Source: Pontibacterium sp049599735
Lineage (GTDB): Bacteria; Pseudomonadota; Gammaproteobacteria; Pseudomonadales; Balneatricaceae
Length of the DNA stretch: 64,000 nt
NCBI GenBank assembly: GCA_049599735.1
Contig: JBMYOX010000007.1
Span: 18,798 to 82,797 of the forward strand
Direction of reading: 5' to 3'
Position numbers and translations under genes: made by a program. A model generated the notes under the pieces. It did no database searches and had not been told where the DNA came from. It saw only the letters and a program-made list of their open reading frames with translations. Of the stretch, positions 44,492 to 53,005 are shown in pieces. Position 1 is the first letter of the stretch. Each line of letters opens with the position of its first letter.

Positions 44492-44512
44492 AAAGGGCGC
44501 CTGCCCTTTTTT
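44492..44512 (+). terminator. gcvT terminator
   Basis: AAAGGGC / GCCCTTT, a perfect 7-bp stem with a GCCT loop, runs into TTT. lipA begins 35 bp later, so read-through is possible. Confidence 0.75.
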
Positions 44513-44546
44513 CCTGAAAATTCCTATCCACCCGGGAGCCCACGTA

Positions 44547-45491
44547 ATGGACATGATTCCTTTAACCGAGCTGAAAGGCGAATCTAAAATGGCGAAGCTT
44601 CGCCATAAACCTGACCCTGAACGCAAACGTTTACGTAAACCCGAGTGGATCCGCATTGATCCGCGCAGCAACGGTAATGTTCAGAAAGTTAAAAAACAAC
44701 TCCGGGAATTAAAGCTGCATACCGTATGCGAAGAAGCCGCTTGCCCTAATCTGGCCGAGTGCTTCAGCAAACGCACCGCCACTTTTATGATTATGGGCGC
44801 AATCTGTACCCGTCGCTGCCCCTTCTGTGATGTGGCACATGGCCGCCCCATGGGGCTGGACGAAAATGAACCACGCCACGTAGCTGAATCTATTCAGACA
44901 CTGAATTTACGCTACGCGGTTATCACCTCTGTGGATCGTGATGATCTGCGTGATGGTGGCGCGGGCCATTTTGCGAATGTCATACGTGAAGCCCGCGCAC
45001 TGAATAAAGGTTTAACACTGGAGATCCTGGTGCCGGATTTCAGGGGAAAAATGGATGCTGCCCTGGACGCGCTGTCGGCACAAACACCGGATGTGTTTAA
45101 CCACAATATGGAAACCGTACCGAGCCTTTACGATTCTGTACGCCCGGGTGCTGACTATTTCTGGTCGCTGAATTTGCTCTACCAGTTTAAACGCCGCCAC
45201 CCGGAGATCCCAACAAAATCGGGCCTGATGGTGGGACTGGGTGAGACTAAAGACGAGCTGATTCAGGTCATGAAAGACCTGCGTGCCAACGGGGTTGATA
45301 TGCTGACAATTGGACAGTACCTGCAACCGAGCAAGCACCACCTGGCGGTTGAGCGTTACGTGACACCCGCAGAATTTAAAGAGTATGAAACCATCGGCCT
45401 GGCGCTGGGTTTCACAAACGTCGCCAGCGGCCCGATGGTTCGCTCCTCCTATCACGCTGACCAGCAAGCAGACGGCCACTCGGTCGGATAA
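44547..45491 (+). CDS. lipA: lipoyl synthase
   Basis: Radical SAM enzyme that inserts two sulfurs into octanoyl groups on GcvH and the 2-oxoacid dehydrogenase E2 subunits. Of its two 4Fe-4S clusters, the auxiliary one is bound by CEEAACPNLAEC and the SAM cluster by CTRRCPFC; the C-terminal RSSYHA motif supplies the serine ligand of the auxiliary cluster. The 314-residue length is normal. GGGAG precedes the ATG. Following gcvT, it supplies the cofactor of the glycine cleavage H-protein. Confidence 0.96.
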   Translation: MDMIPLTELKGESKMAKLRHKPDPERKRLRKPEWIRIDPRSNGNVQKVKKQLRELKLHTVCEEAACPNLAECFSKRTATFMIMGAICTRRCPFCDVAHGRPMGLDENEPRHVAESIQTLNLRYAVITSVDRDDLRDGGAGHFANVIREARALNKGLTLEILVPDFRGKMDAALDALSAQTPDVFNHNMETVPSLYDSVRPGADYFWSLNLLYQFKRRHPEIPTKSGLMVGLGETKDELIQVMKDLRANGVDMLTIGQYLQPSKHHLAVERYVTPAEFKEYETIGLALGFTNVASGPMVRSSYHADQQADGHSVG

Positions 45492-45507
45492 ACCCGGGGA
45501 TTTCACC

Positions 45508-46095
45508 ATGGCAATTGCAGAAACGATTAATAGCCGTTTGGTACATATCAACCTGGCGATACAAGTCGACAGCCGGGAACAAATCACCCATATCAGGATG
45601 CGCGAGCGCCCGTTTATCGGCGAGCTCAATCTTGATACGGATCCGGATAACCTCTCTCTGCTGATCGCGGTGGGTGATGTGATGGGTGTTTCTCAACCCC
45701 TCACCGTCAGCCGTATTTCATGTATAGGTCAAGTGTCGATTCTTTGGCTTGATTCGGGTCACTGGCTGGTTTTACCCGTTTCCGGCAGTCAACTGTCGGT
45801 TAAACAAGCCTTATCAGACAGCTTCGGGCAGCAGATTCAATTCCAGACTGAGGATAACCTGTTACAGGCCAGCCTCAGCGAGACAGCGATTAATCAGCTT
45901 CAGGCTAATGACAAAAACACTACACCGGCTGATCCTGGTAAAACAGCACATCAAAATCACCTGCTTCAGAACGGCATCAGCATCTTATCGCCTGCTGATC
46001 ACCAGGAATATGACATTCTCGTGCGTGATCACTGCGCAGAGCGTCTGTGGCAATGGCTGAGCCACTCGGAACAAACCCCGACTAACCGCGCCTAA
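45508..46095 (+). CDS. uncharacterised protein between lipA and thrB
   Basis: A 195-residue cytoplasmic protein of unknown function. It has alternating hydrophobic strands (HIRMRERPFIGELNLDTD, LLIAVGDVMGVSQPLTV, GQVSILWLDSGHWLVLPVSG), with a weak resemblance in length and pattern to sarcosine-oxidase gamma subunits or GcvT-like beta domains (one-carbon enzymes); this is not strong enough to name it. The C-terminus is polar. ATG at 45508 is preferred because GGGGAT lies upstream and the longer frame overlaps lipA in another frame. It begins 16 bp after lipA and ends 20 bp before thrB, so it is probably part of this transcript. Confidence 0.65.
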   Translation: MAIAETINSRLVHINLAIQVDSREQITHIRMRERPFIGELNLDTDPDNLSLLIAVGDVMGVSQPLTVSRISCIGQVSILWLDSGHWLVLPVSGSQLSVKQALSDSFGQQIQFQTEDNLLQASLSETAINQLQANDKNTTPADPGKTAHQNHLLQNGISILSPADHQEYDILVRDHCAERLWQWLSHSEQTPTNRA

Positions 46096-46115
46096 AAACA
46101 GAAAGAAGGATTCCC

Positions 46116-47045
46116 ATGTCTATTTACACAGTCATAAACCGCAGCCAACTTGAAGCCTACCTGACTGAATATGAAATAGGCACACTGATCAGTTTCCAAG
46201 GTATAGAAGCCGGTGTAGAGAACACCAACTACTTTGTGAGCACCAGCCAGGGTGAGTATGTGCTCACACTGGTTGAATCAGTGCCCGCTGAACAGTTGTC
46301 TTTTATTCTGGGTTTTGTGTCCCATCTTGGTCAGCATGATTTAGCCGTTGCACAGCCTGTGCTTAATCGCGGCGGTGCCCTCTGTGGCACCCTGAATGAC
46401 CGCCCGGCTGTTTTTATGAATCGCCTGGCCGGAAAGCCGCTCGACATACCAAACCTGGCACAATGTGCAGTTATCGGAGAAACACTGGCCACCAGTCACC
46501 GTGCAGCCGATGCCCTGCAACCTGAGCACTACCAGCATTTGTACCAGTGGTGCAGCGAAGCCAGTGCCCGGGTACTGCCTCATATGGAAGCGCAGGACAA
46601 ACATTTGTTGCAGGAAGCGGTAATGGCAGCAGGTTTGATACCCTGGACTCAGTTACCTCAGGGACCTGTTCATGCCGACTTGTTTCCGGACAATGCCCTA
46701 TTCGATGGTGACAAGCTGGCAGGTTTGATTGATTTTTACCATGCCTGTACCGCGCCCTACCTTTATGATCTGGCCGTTACACTGAATGCCTGGTGTTATG
46801 ACGAACAGAAGGCCGTTTACGATGCAAACAAAGCAAACGCCCTGCTGGCGGGTTATGAAACAGTACGATTGCTTAATGCAGAAGAAAAACGGTGGCTTAC
46901 TGAAATGCAGAAAGTCGCCGCACTGCGCTTCTGGTTATCACGCCTGAGAGATACACTTTTTCCAAAAGCCGGTGAACTGATTACCGTTAAAGATCCAAAC
47001 GGCAAGAAGCTGCTGTTACAGCAGTTAAATCGCGCAGGCCACTAA
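46116..47045 (+). CDS. thrB: homoserine kinase (APH-type ThrB)
   Basis: Phosphorylates homoserine, the step before threonine synthase. The 309-residue sequence belongs to the aminoglycoside-phosphotransferase-like ThrB family of pseudomonads and alphaproteobacteria: GVENTNYFV near residue 33, FMNRLAGKPLDIPN, the catalytic loop PVHADLFPDNALF (~191-203), and the metal-binding segment AGLIDFYHACTAPYLYDLAV. AAGGA precedes the ATG. It lies in the lipA transcription unit and converges with the FecR-domain gene. Confidence 0.92.
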   Translation: MSIYTVINRSQLEAYLTEYEIGTLISFQGIEAGVENTNYFVSTSQGEYVLTLVESVPAEQLSFILGFVSHLGQHDLAVAQPVLNRGGALCGTLNDRPAVFMNRLAGKPLDIPNLAQCAVIGETLATSHRAADALQPEHYQHLYQWCSEASARVLPHMEAQDKHLLQEAVMAAGLIPWTQLPQGPVHADLFPDNALFDGDKLAGLIDFYHACTAPYLYDLAVTLNAWCYDEQKAVYDANKANALLAGYETVRLLNAEEKRWLTEMQKVAALRFWLSRLRDTLFPKAGELITVKDPNGKKLLLQQLNRAGH

Positions 47046-47059
47046 GCTTTAGTGGCCTG
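47035..47059. terminator. bidirectional hairpin between thrB and the FecR-domain gene
   Basis: CAGGCCACTAA and TTAGTGGCCTG form a perfect 11-bp stem around a 3-nt loop and include the thrB stop codon. There is no T-tract, so it may act as a 3'-end stabiliser rather than a classical terminator. Confidence 0.55.
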
Positions 47060-47081
47060 GCAGCCTGCCCGGGCATCATAC

Positions 47082-47837
47082 TTAACGCCCGATTATTTCG
47101 TAATTGCACTCAAACCAGATATTCATCGGGTCATAATCCCGGCCTTCGTCACACTCATCAACGATTGGTGAAGGCTCGGGTTCAGGTACAGGCGCGGGTT
47201 TTGGCACAACCGGGTCACCAATCGCCAGCATGGCCGGGCGCTCATCCAATAAGCTCAGTTCGTTAGCTCCTTTGGCCAGCTCAAAATATTTACCCGGTTT
47301 CAGATCCGCCTGACCTGCCAGGCTATCCACGGAGATACCGCCCTGGTCAACACCACCGGCCATACCTTCAAAAGAGCCATTTTGTTCAGCACAGCAGCGG
47401 TCACAAACATAAAGTTCATATTCAGTTCCCCGAATGCCAATGGTTGCCAGCACCGTCTGTAAACGCACATTTTCAGGATTAGCCTTGCCAATTTTACCGC
47501 TGATCGTACGCAAACCACCACGCAGTAGCTGAAATACTGCAGCGCCTTCTTCCGGGGCTGCTTCATCATAGTGATATTGCGCAATCTGAAAAGTGGACCC
47601 TGGCTTCAGGTTAACCGATGAACCGTCATTAAAACGGATATGCACACGCCCGCGGGGGCCTGTGACAATGCGTTCTTCAGAATAAATTTTTGTACCCCGC
47701 TTAAGCGGCCGTAATGTGCCGTACAAATTGTCGGCATGATTCTCACCGACACTCAACACCACTGTGCCTGCGCTCCTGGCAAGTGCTTCACTGCTGAAAA
47801 CGCCAACCATCAGCAGCACCATTAATATACGTAACAC
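47082..47837 (-). CDS. secreted FecR-domain protein
   Basis: A 251-residue periplasmic or secreted protein. The signal peptide (MLRILMVLLMVGVFSSEALA) is followed by a FecR domain (residues ~45-150: EERIVTGPRGRVHIRFNDGS, QLLRGGLRTISGKIGKANPE, LATIGIRGTEYEL). A four-cysteine patch (VCDRCCAEQN) and a Pro/Glu linker lie before a short C-terminus. Unlike FecR of iron transport it has no cytoplasmic anti-sigma part. Such stand-alone FecR proteins are common in marine proteobacteria; their function is unknown. No sigma factor or TonB receptor adjoins it. Confidence 0.85.
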   Translation of the reverse strand: MLRILMVLLMVGVFSSEALARSAGTVVLSVGENHADNLYGTLRPLKRGTKIYSEERIVTGPRGRVHIRFNDGSSVNLKPGSTFQIAQYHYDEAAPEEGAAVFQLLRGGLRTISGKIGKANPENVRLQTVLATIGIRGTEYELYVCDRCCAEQNGSFEGMAGGVDQGGISVDSLAGQADLKPGKYFELAKGANELSLLDERPAMLAIGDPVVPKPAPVPEPEPSPIVDECDEGRDYDPMNIWFECNYEIIGR

Positions 47838-47915
47838 CCTGCATCTCCCTGTTTCAGATAATATAAAGGGTATAAAAAACCCACCTTATCAGTCTTTCAG
47901 ATAGCCAACCAGCCA

Positions 47916-49931
47916 TCAGGCACCGTGTTTAAGTTTCTCCAGCTGATCGCGGTAGTGGGCAGCCACTTCAAATTCAAGATTTTTGGCGGCTTCATACATT
48001 TTATCCTCAAGCATCGTCATTGTTTTAGCCTGCTCTGCGGGGCTCATCAGGCGGCTGTCCAGCTCATAATTTCCGGCTTTATCGGCCACTTTTTTAGCTG
48101 CTTTTGCCGCTTTTCGACCCGGTATAGTCGAGGCCCCTTCCATAATATCGGCCACAGACTTGATAATACCTTTAGGCGTAATGCCGTGGGTTTGATTGTA
48201 TTCAATCTGTTTTTGACGGCGGCGCTCTGTTTCATCCATCGCCCGCTGCATAGACCCCGTTATCCGGTCAGCATAAAGAATGGCACGCCCGTTAACATTA
48301 CGCGCTGCACGGCCTATGGTCTGTATCATCGAGGTTTCAGAGCGCAAAAAACCTTCTTTGTCCGCATCCAGTATAGTAACCAGCGATACCTCCGGCATAT
48401 CAATGCCTTCACGCAACAGGTTAATACCCACCAGCACATCAAAAACGCCCATACGCAAGTCACGGATGATTTCCACCCGCTCCACCGTATCTATATCAGA
48501 GTGCAGGTAGCGTACCTTAACTCCGTGTTCATCCAGGTATTCCGTCAGGTCTTCTGCCATACGTTTGGTCAGCACGGTGACGATAATACGTTCTTTATTT
48601 GCCACAACTTTGTTTATCTCAGACAGCAGGTCATCCACCTGCGTCTGTGCAGGACGCACTTCAACCACCGGATCCAGCAGGCCGGTAGGACGTACAACCT
48701 GCTCGGCCACATGCTGCTGATTGGCCTGTTCATATTTACTGGGTGTGGCTGAAACAAAGATCATCTGAGGCGAGGCCTGCTCCCACTCTTCAAACTTCAT
48801 AGGCCGGTTATCCAGTGCCGAAGGCAACCTGAAACCATACTGCACCAGGTTTTCTTTACGGCTGCGATCACCCCGGTACATAGCGCCTATCTGAGGAACA
48901 GTCACATGAGATTCATCAATCACCAGCAGGGCATTATCCGGCAAATAGTCAAACAAGGTAGGGGGCGGTGCACCCGGGTCACGACCGGAAAGGTAACGGG
49001 AATAGTTCTCTATGCCTGAACAGTAACCGAGCTCCATGATCATTTCCATATCATAGAGGGTGCGCTGCTCCAGACGCTGGGCTTCCACCAGATTATCGTG
49101 CTCACGTAACTGCTTCAGGCGATCATGTAACTCATCTTTGATTTTATCTACCGCGGCCACCAGGGTTTCCCGTGGGGTAACGTAGTGTGACTTGGGATAA
49201 ATAGTCGCGCGCGGAACCCGACTCAGCACTTCGCCGGTTAAAGGATCAAAATAACTAAGCTCTTCCACCTCATCATCAAACAACTGAATCCGTAAGGCTT
49301 CTTTTTCTGAGTCTGCCGGGAATACATCAATCACATCTCCCCGCACACGGTAAGTACCACGATGCAGTTCAATATCATTACGTTTGTATTGCAGCTCCGC
49401 CAGGCGTCGCAAAATCGCCCGCTGATCCATCACATCACCACGTCCCAGGTGCAGCATCATACCCAGATACTGTTTAGGATCACCCAAACCATAGATGGCA
49501 GAGACGGTCGCTACGATGATAGCATCCTCTCGCTCCAGCAACGCCTTGGTTGCTGAAAGCCTCATCTGCTCGATATGCTCATTAACAGAGGCGTCTTTTT
49601 CGATAAACGTATCAGAGGCGGCTACATAAGCTTCCGGCTGATAATAATCATAATAAGAGACAAAATACTCGACGGCGTTATCCGGGAAAAATTCGCGAAA
49701 CTCACCATACAATTGAGCGGCCAGGGTTTTGTTGTGGGCCATAACAATGGTGGGCCGTTGTACCTGCGCGATCACATTGGCAATGGTAAACGTCTTGCCC
49801 GACCCCGTAACACCCAGCAGTGTTTGTGCGGCCAAACCAGACTCTATGCCATCCACCAGTTCTGCAATAGCGGTTGGCTGATCCCCGGCGGGTGCAAAAC
49901 CGGAGTGAACCTTAAAACGCTCTTTCATCAT
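47916..49931 (-). CDS. uvrB: excinuclease ABC subunit B
   Basis: Damage-verifying helicase-like subunit of UvrABC nucleotide excision repair. The 671-residue sequence includes the Walker A motif GVTGSGKTF, the beta-hairpin inserted in DNA (SYYDYYQPEAYVAASDTF), DESHV, the helicase motif TIGRAARNVNGRAILYAD, and the C-terminal UVR motif (KMYEAAKNLEFEVAAHYRDQ) for UvrC contact. An ATG at 49931 or 49928 is likely rather than the GTG at 49940. It is divergent from the aminotransferase gene. Confidence 0.97.
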   Translation of the reverse strand: MMKERFKVHSGFAPAGDQPTAIAELVDGIESGLAAQTLLGVTGSGKTFTIANVIAQVQRPTIVMAHNKTLAAQLYGEFREFFPDNAVEYFVSYYDYYQPEAYVAASDTFIEKDASVNEHIEQMRLSATKALLEREDAIIVATVSAIYGLGDPKQYLGMMLHLGRGDVMDQRAILRRLAELQYKRNDIELHRGTYRVRGDVIDVFPADSEKEALRIQLFDDEVEELSYFDPLTGEVLSRVPRATIYPKSHYVTPRETLVAAVDKIKDELHDRLKQLREHDNLVEAQRLEQRTLYDMEMIMELGYCSGIENYSRYLSGRDPGAPPPTLFDYLPDNALLVIDESHVTVPQIGAMYRGDRSRKENLVQYGFRLPSALDNRPMKFEEWEQASPQMIFVSATPSKYEQANQQHVAEQVVRPTGLLDPVVEVRPAQTQVDDLLSEINKVVANKERIIVTVLTKRMAEDLTEYLDEHGVKVRYLHSDIDTVERVEIIRDLRMGVFDVLVGINLLREGIDMPEVSLVTILDADKEGFLRSETSMIQTIGRAARNVNGRAILYADRITGSMQRAMDETERRRQKQIEYNQTHGITPKGIIKSVADIMEGASTIPGRKAAKAAKKVADKAGNYELDSRLMSPAEQAKTMTMLEDKMYEAAKNLEFEVAAHYRDQLEKLKHGA

Positions 49932-50226
49932 ATAACCCACTGTAGATTAGCCCGCCATTATACTCCGGGAACTCACCCGATGGGTGGCAATTTCCCGTTC
50001 GATTACACAGCGCAAAATACCACCATAACAATAAAGTTTCGTTTAATAGACAGACCTTGATTTTATGCAACAAAGTATCACTTTTCTGTCGATAAAGGAT
50101 TTTAGCGACAAAAGGAATCCTGTATTATTGGGCGGTTAACACAGGGGCGCTGATTGCAGTTTTTTGTCATGTACGGATCAGTGGCTTCACAATCATAATG
50201 TGAGTACTCTTCAGAGGGACTTAAGC

Positions 50227-51414
50227 TTGAACGTTCAACTTTCAGACCGCGTTAATAACATCAAACCTTCTCCTACGCTGGCGGTCACCAACCGTGCAGC
50301 TGAACTGCGCGCGGCAGGTAAGAACATTATTGGCTTGGGTGCCGGCGAGCCGGATTTTGATACACCTGAGCACATCAAAGCGGCTGCTATTCAGGCACTT
50401 CAGAATGGCTTCACCAAATACACCGCTGTTGATGGTACTCCTGCGTTAAAAACAGCCATTATTACCAAATTAAAAGTTGATAACGGCCTGGCATACGAAG
50501 CTAACCAGATTCTGGTTTCCTGTGGTGGCAAGCAGAGCTTTTTTAACCTGTCCCTGGCCTTGCTGAACGAAGGCGATGAGGTGGTTATCCCGGCCCCTTA
50601 CTGGGTATCCTATCCGGACATGGTTAAAATTTCTGATGCGGTGCCTGTGATTGTTACTACAACACAAGCCCAGCGTTTCAAAATGACACCCGAGCAGCTG
50701 GACGGTGCCATTTCCGAAAAAACCAAACTGGTTGTTTTAAACAGCCCTTCCAACCCAACCGGTGTTGCTTACAGCCGCGCGGAACTGGAAGCCCTGGGTG
50801 AAGTATTAAAAAAATACCCGAATGTGCTGATTGCGACCGATGATATGTACGAACATATCCTCTTAAACGATCAGCCTTTCTGCAATATTCTGATGGCATG
50901 CCCGGATTTATATGATCGCACCATCGTCCTGAACGGTGTGTCTAAAGCGTATTCTATGACCGGATGGCGTATCGGCTATGCAGCAGGTCCGCAGAAACTG
51001 ATTGGTGCGATGAAAAAAATTCAGTCTCAGAGCACCTCGAACCCAACCTCTATAGCCCAGGTTGCAGCTCAGGCAGCACTGGAAGGTTCTCAGGATTGTG
51101 TCGCTGAAATGGTTGTGGCGTTTAAAGAACGTCATAATTTTGTGGTTGAGAGCCTGAACAGCATCCAGGGCGTGGACTGCATCCCGGCTGACGGCACGTT
51201 TTATGCGTTCCCAAGCTTCCAGGCTATTATCGACAATGATGAGCGTTTTGAAGACGATATTGCCCTGGCCGAGTTTTTGCTGATCGAAGCCGGTGTTGCA
51301 CTGGTTCCCGGTTCTGCCTTTGGCGCGCCTGGCAATATGCGCCTGTCATTTGCAACCAGCCTGGATATTTTGGCGGATGCTCTGAGTCGCATCAAAAAAG
51401 CGATCGAAGGCTAA
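50227..51414 (+). CDS. class I pyridoxal-phosphate aminotransferase (aspartate type)
   Basis: A 395-residue aminotransferase of the AspC-like I-gamma group, probably aspartate (or broad-specificity) aminotransferase. The sequence opens LSDRVNNIKPSPTLAVTNRA with IIGLGAGEPDFDTPEHIK; the PLP lysine lies in SKAYSMTGWRIGY, and the carboxylate-binding Arg in NMRLSFATS. The TTG at 50227 is chosen because AGAGGGA lies about 8 nt upstream, and family members begin at this point; an ATG at 50164 adds 21 unrelated residues. It stands alone with its own terminator. Confidence 0.9.
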   Translation: MNVQLSDRVNNIKPSPTLAVTNRAAELRAAGKNIIGLGAGEPDFDTPEHIKAAAIQALQNGFTKYTAVDGTPALKTAIITKLKVDNGLAYEANQILVSCGGKQSFFNLSLALLNEGDEVVIPAPYWVSYPDMVKISDAVPVIVTTTQAQRFKMTPEQLDGAISEKTKLVVLNSPSNPTGVAYSRAELEALGEVLKKYPNVLIATDDMYEHILLNDQPFCNILMACPDLYDRTIVLNGVSKAYSMTGWRIGYAAGPQKLIGAMKKIQSQSTSNPTSIAQVAAQAALEGSQDCVAEMVVAFKERHNFVVESLNSIQGVDCIPADGTFYAFPSFQAIIDNDERFEDDIALAEFLLIEAGVALVPGSAFGAPGNMRLSFATSLDILADALSRIKKAIEG

Positions 51415-51450
51415 AAACGGGTTTATATAACACCCTGTTTGCCCGATGAT

Positions 51451-51485
51451 AAAAAGGCTGATGTGTTAAACATCAGCCTTTTTTG
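51451..51485. terminator. strong bidirectional terminator
   Basis: AAAAAGGCTGATGT and ACATCAGCCTTTTTT form a long near-perfect stem with a short TTAA loop and T-runs on both sides. It follows the aminotransferase gene. Confidence 0.9.
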
Positions 51486-51643
51486 TTTAAGTACTAAACA
51501 CTTCAGAACGATGCCTGTTATCCGGCAGACACAGCACAGCTTTCGCTCCCCCAAAATCTCAGATCATTAGCCAGTATCCCTCTACTCTGATAGCCTTAAA
51601 AACTGAATCATTTGGAATAAAACTTTCTTTTTAAGAGAATCTT

Positions 51644-52474
51644 ATGGAAATTTTGACGCTGAAAACCTTTAAGGCAGTTGTTGATGAAGGTGGTATCAAA
51701 GGCGCGGCAGATAAGCTTCATACGGTTCAGTCCAACATCACTAACCGCATCAAAAAACTGGAAAGTGAACTGGATACAAAACTGTTTCACCTGGTTGGCA
51801 GAAAGCTACAGTTAACACCCGGTGGTCAGCAACTTTGTGAATATGCCAATCAGATTTTGCAGCTGGAATATCAGGCGACCGCTGCCATTTTACGCGATCA
51901 GGGCAGCTATGAATTAAGGGTTGGCATGCCGGAAACATTTGCAGCGGTTCATATGCCGCTGGCACTCAAACAGCTCAAGCAGAACCATTCTGAAATTCGC
52001 ACAAAAATTTATACTGATACCAGTGACCGGTTGGTCTCTGCGGTCCTGAACAATAAAGTGGATTGTGCCGCGCTGGGTAATGCTCCGCAACATGACAACC
52101 TTGTGGTCATCCCTATAGTGCAGGAAGAACTGGTCAGGGTGACACCGCTGGACAGTGATCACGACCGCGTGCTCTTTGTACGAGAGGAAGGTTGTGGCTA
52201 CAGGAAACACGCTCTACTCTGGCGACAGGAGGCTGGCCGGAGCAATGATGAGCTAATGGTAATGAGCAGTGCTGATGGTGTTTTAGGCTGTATCGCTGCC
52301 GGTTTGGGTTACACCGTTATTGGTAAAAACATGGTGATTGGCAGCCGTTATGAAGACGCGCTGGTTATGACCCCGGTGAACCACGGCCCAAAATATGTGC
52401 AGCTATCAATTGTCTACCGCAAAGGCAGCCCCTTAGAAGCAGGCACTCTGACCCTTGCGAAACTTTTTAACTAA
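51644..52474 (+). CDS. LysR-family transcriptional regulator
   Basis: A 276-residue LysR protein. The N-terminal winged helix (LTLKTFKAVVDEGGIKGAAD, KLHTVQSNITNRIKKLESEL) binds DNA; the C-terminal periplasmic-binding-like domain (from about residue 88, LRVGMPETFAAVHMPLALKQ) binds an effector. It is slightly shorter than the usual 290-310. No divergent gene faces it directly; the neighbours are the aminotransferase gene upstream and a convergent GNAT gene, so its target cannot be inferred. Confidence 0.9.
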   Translation: MEILTLKTFKAVVDEGGIKGAADKLHTVQSNITNRIKKLESELDTKLFHLVGRKLQLTPGGQQLCEYANQILQLEYQATAAILRDQGSYELRVGMPETFAAVHMPLALKQLKQNHSEIRTKIYTDTSDRLVSAVLNNKVDCAALGNAPQHDNLVVIPIVQEELVRVTPLDSDHDRVLFVREEGCGYRKHALLWRQEAGRSNDELMVMSSADGVLGCIAAGLGYTVIGKNMVIGSRYEDALVMTPVNHGPKYVQLSIVYRKGSPLEAGTLTLAKLFN

Positions 52475-52540
52475 ATAATCCGGGAGTGATTTAGTGTCAC
52501 AGAAACTCTGATTAGCCTGTGGCCCCCTTAGAGGCTCTGA

Positions 52541-52948
52541 CTAATGCTCTGTCCCGGCATAAACCCACATCGGCTCTGTATTACCTGCCCTTTCAAAACC
52601 CAGTGCTTTGTAAAAATTAACCGCATCACCATCTGCCGTTAACATTTGCTGATGAAAACCAGCGTACCGGGACTGCATTTTTTCCATCATTTTGCGGCCA
52701 ATACCCAGTCCCTGATGCGTCGGATGCACCAGCATATGCGGGTAATAAACCACCAAAAAACCGTCTGAAATGGCATTACCCATGCCAACCAGCTGCCCGT
52801 CTATTCGCGCAGTTACCAGGGTATCTGAGTTTTTTAAAGCTGACAGCAGCAGATCCGGCTTCTCCGCTGCCGACCACTGATTAGCCCGGTACAGCTCAAG
52901 CACTTCTTCGCGGTTAATCGTCTCATTCAGGAAAACAGCTACCGACAT
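52541..52948 (-). CDS. GNAT-family N-acetyltransferase
   Basis: A 135-residue GNAT protein. The acetyl-CoA-binding motif A is MLVHPTHQGLGIGRKMMEKM (residues ~75-94), followed by ADGDAVNFYKALGFERAG, the typical motif B ending. Substrate unknown. It lies between the LysR gene and the M48 peptidase, with a separate promoter region of AT-rich sequence at 52949-53000. Confidence 0.88.
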   Translation of the reverse strand: MSVAVFLNETINREEVLELYRANQWSAAEKPDLLLSALKNSDTLVTARIDGQLVGMGNAISDGFLVVYYPHMLVHPTHQGLGIGRKMMEKMQSRYAGFHQQMLTADGDAVNFYKALGFERAGNTEPMWVYAGTEH

Positions 52949-53005
52949 ATAACATCCAAAAAATTATTAATAAAAACAAAAAAATTGCTATTTACACAGA
53001 AACCA

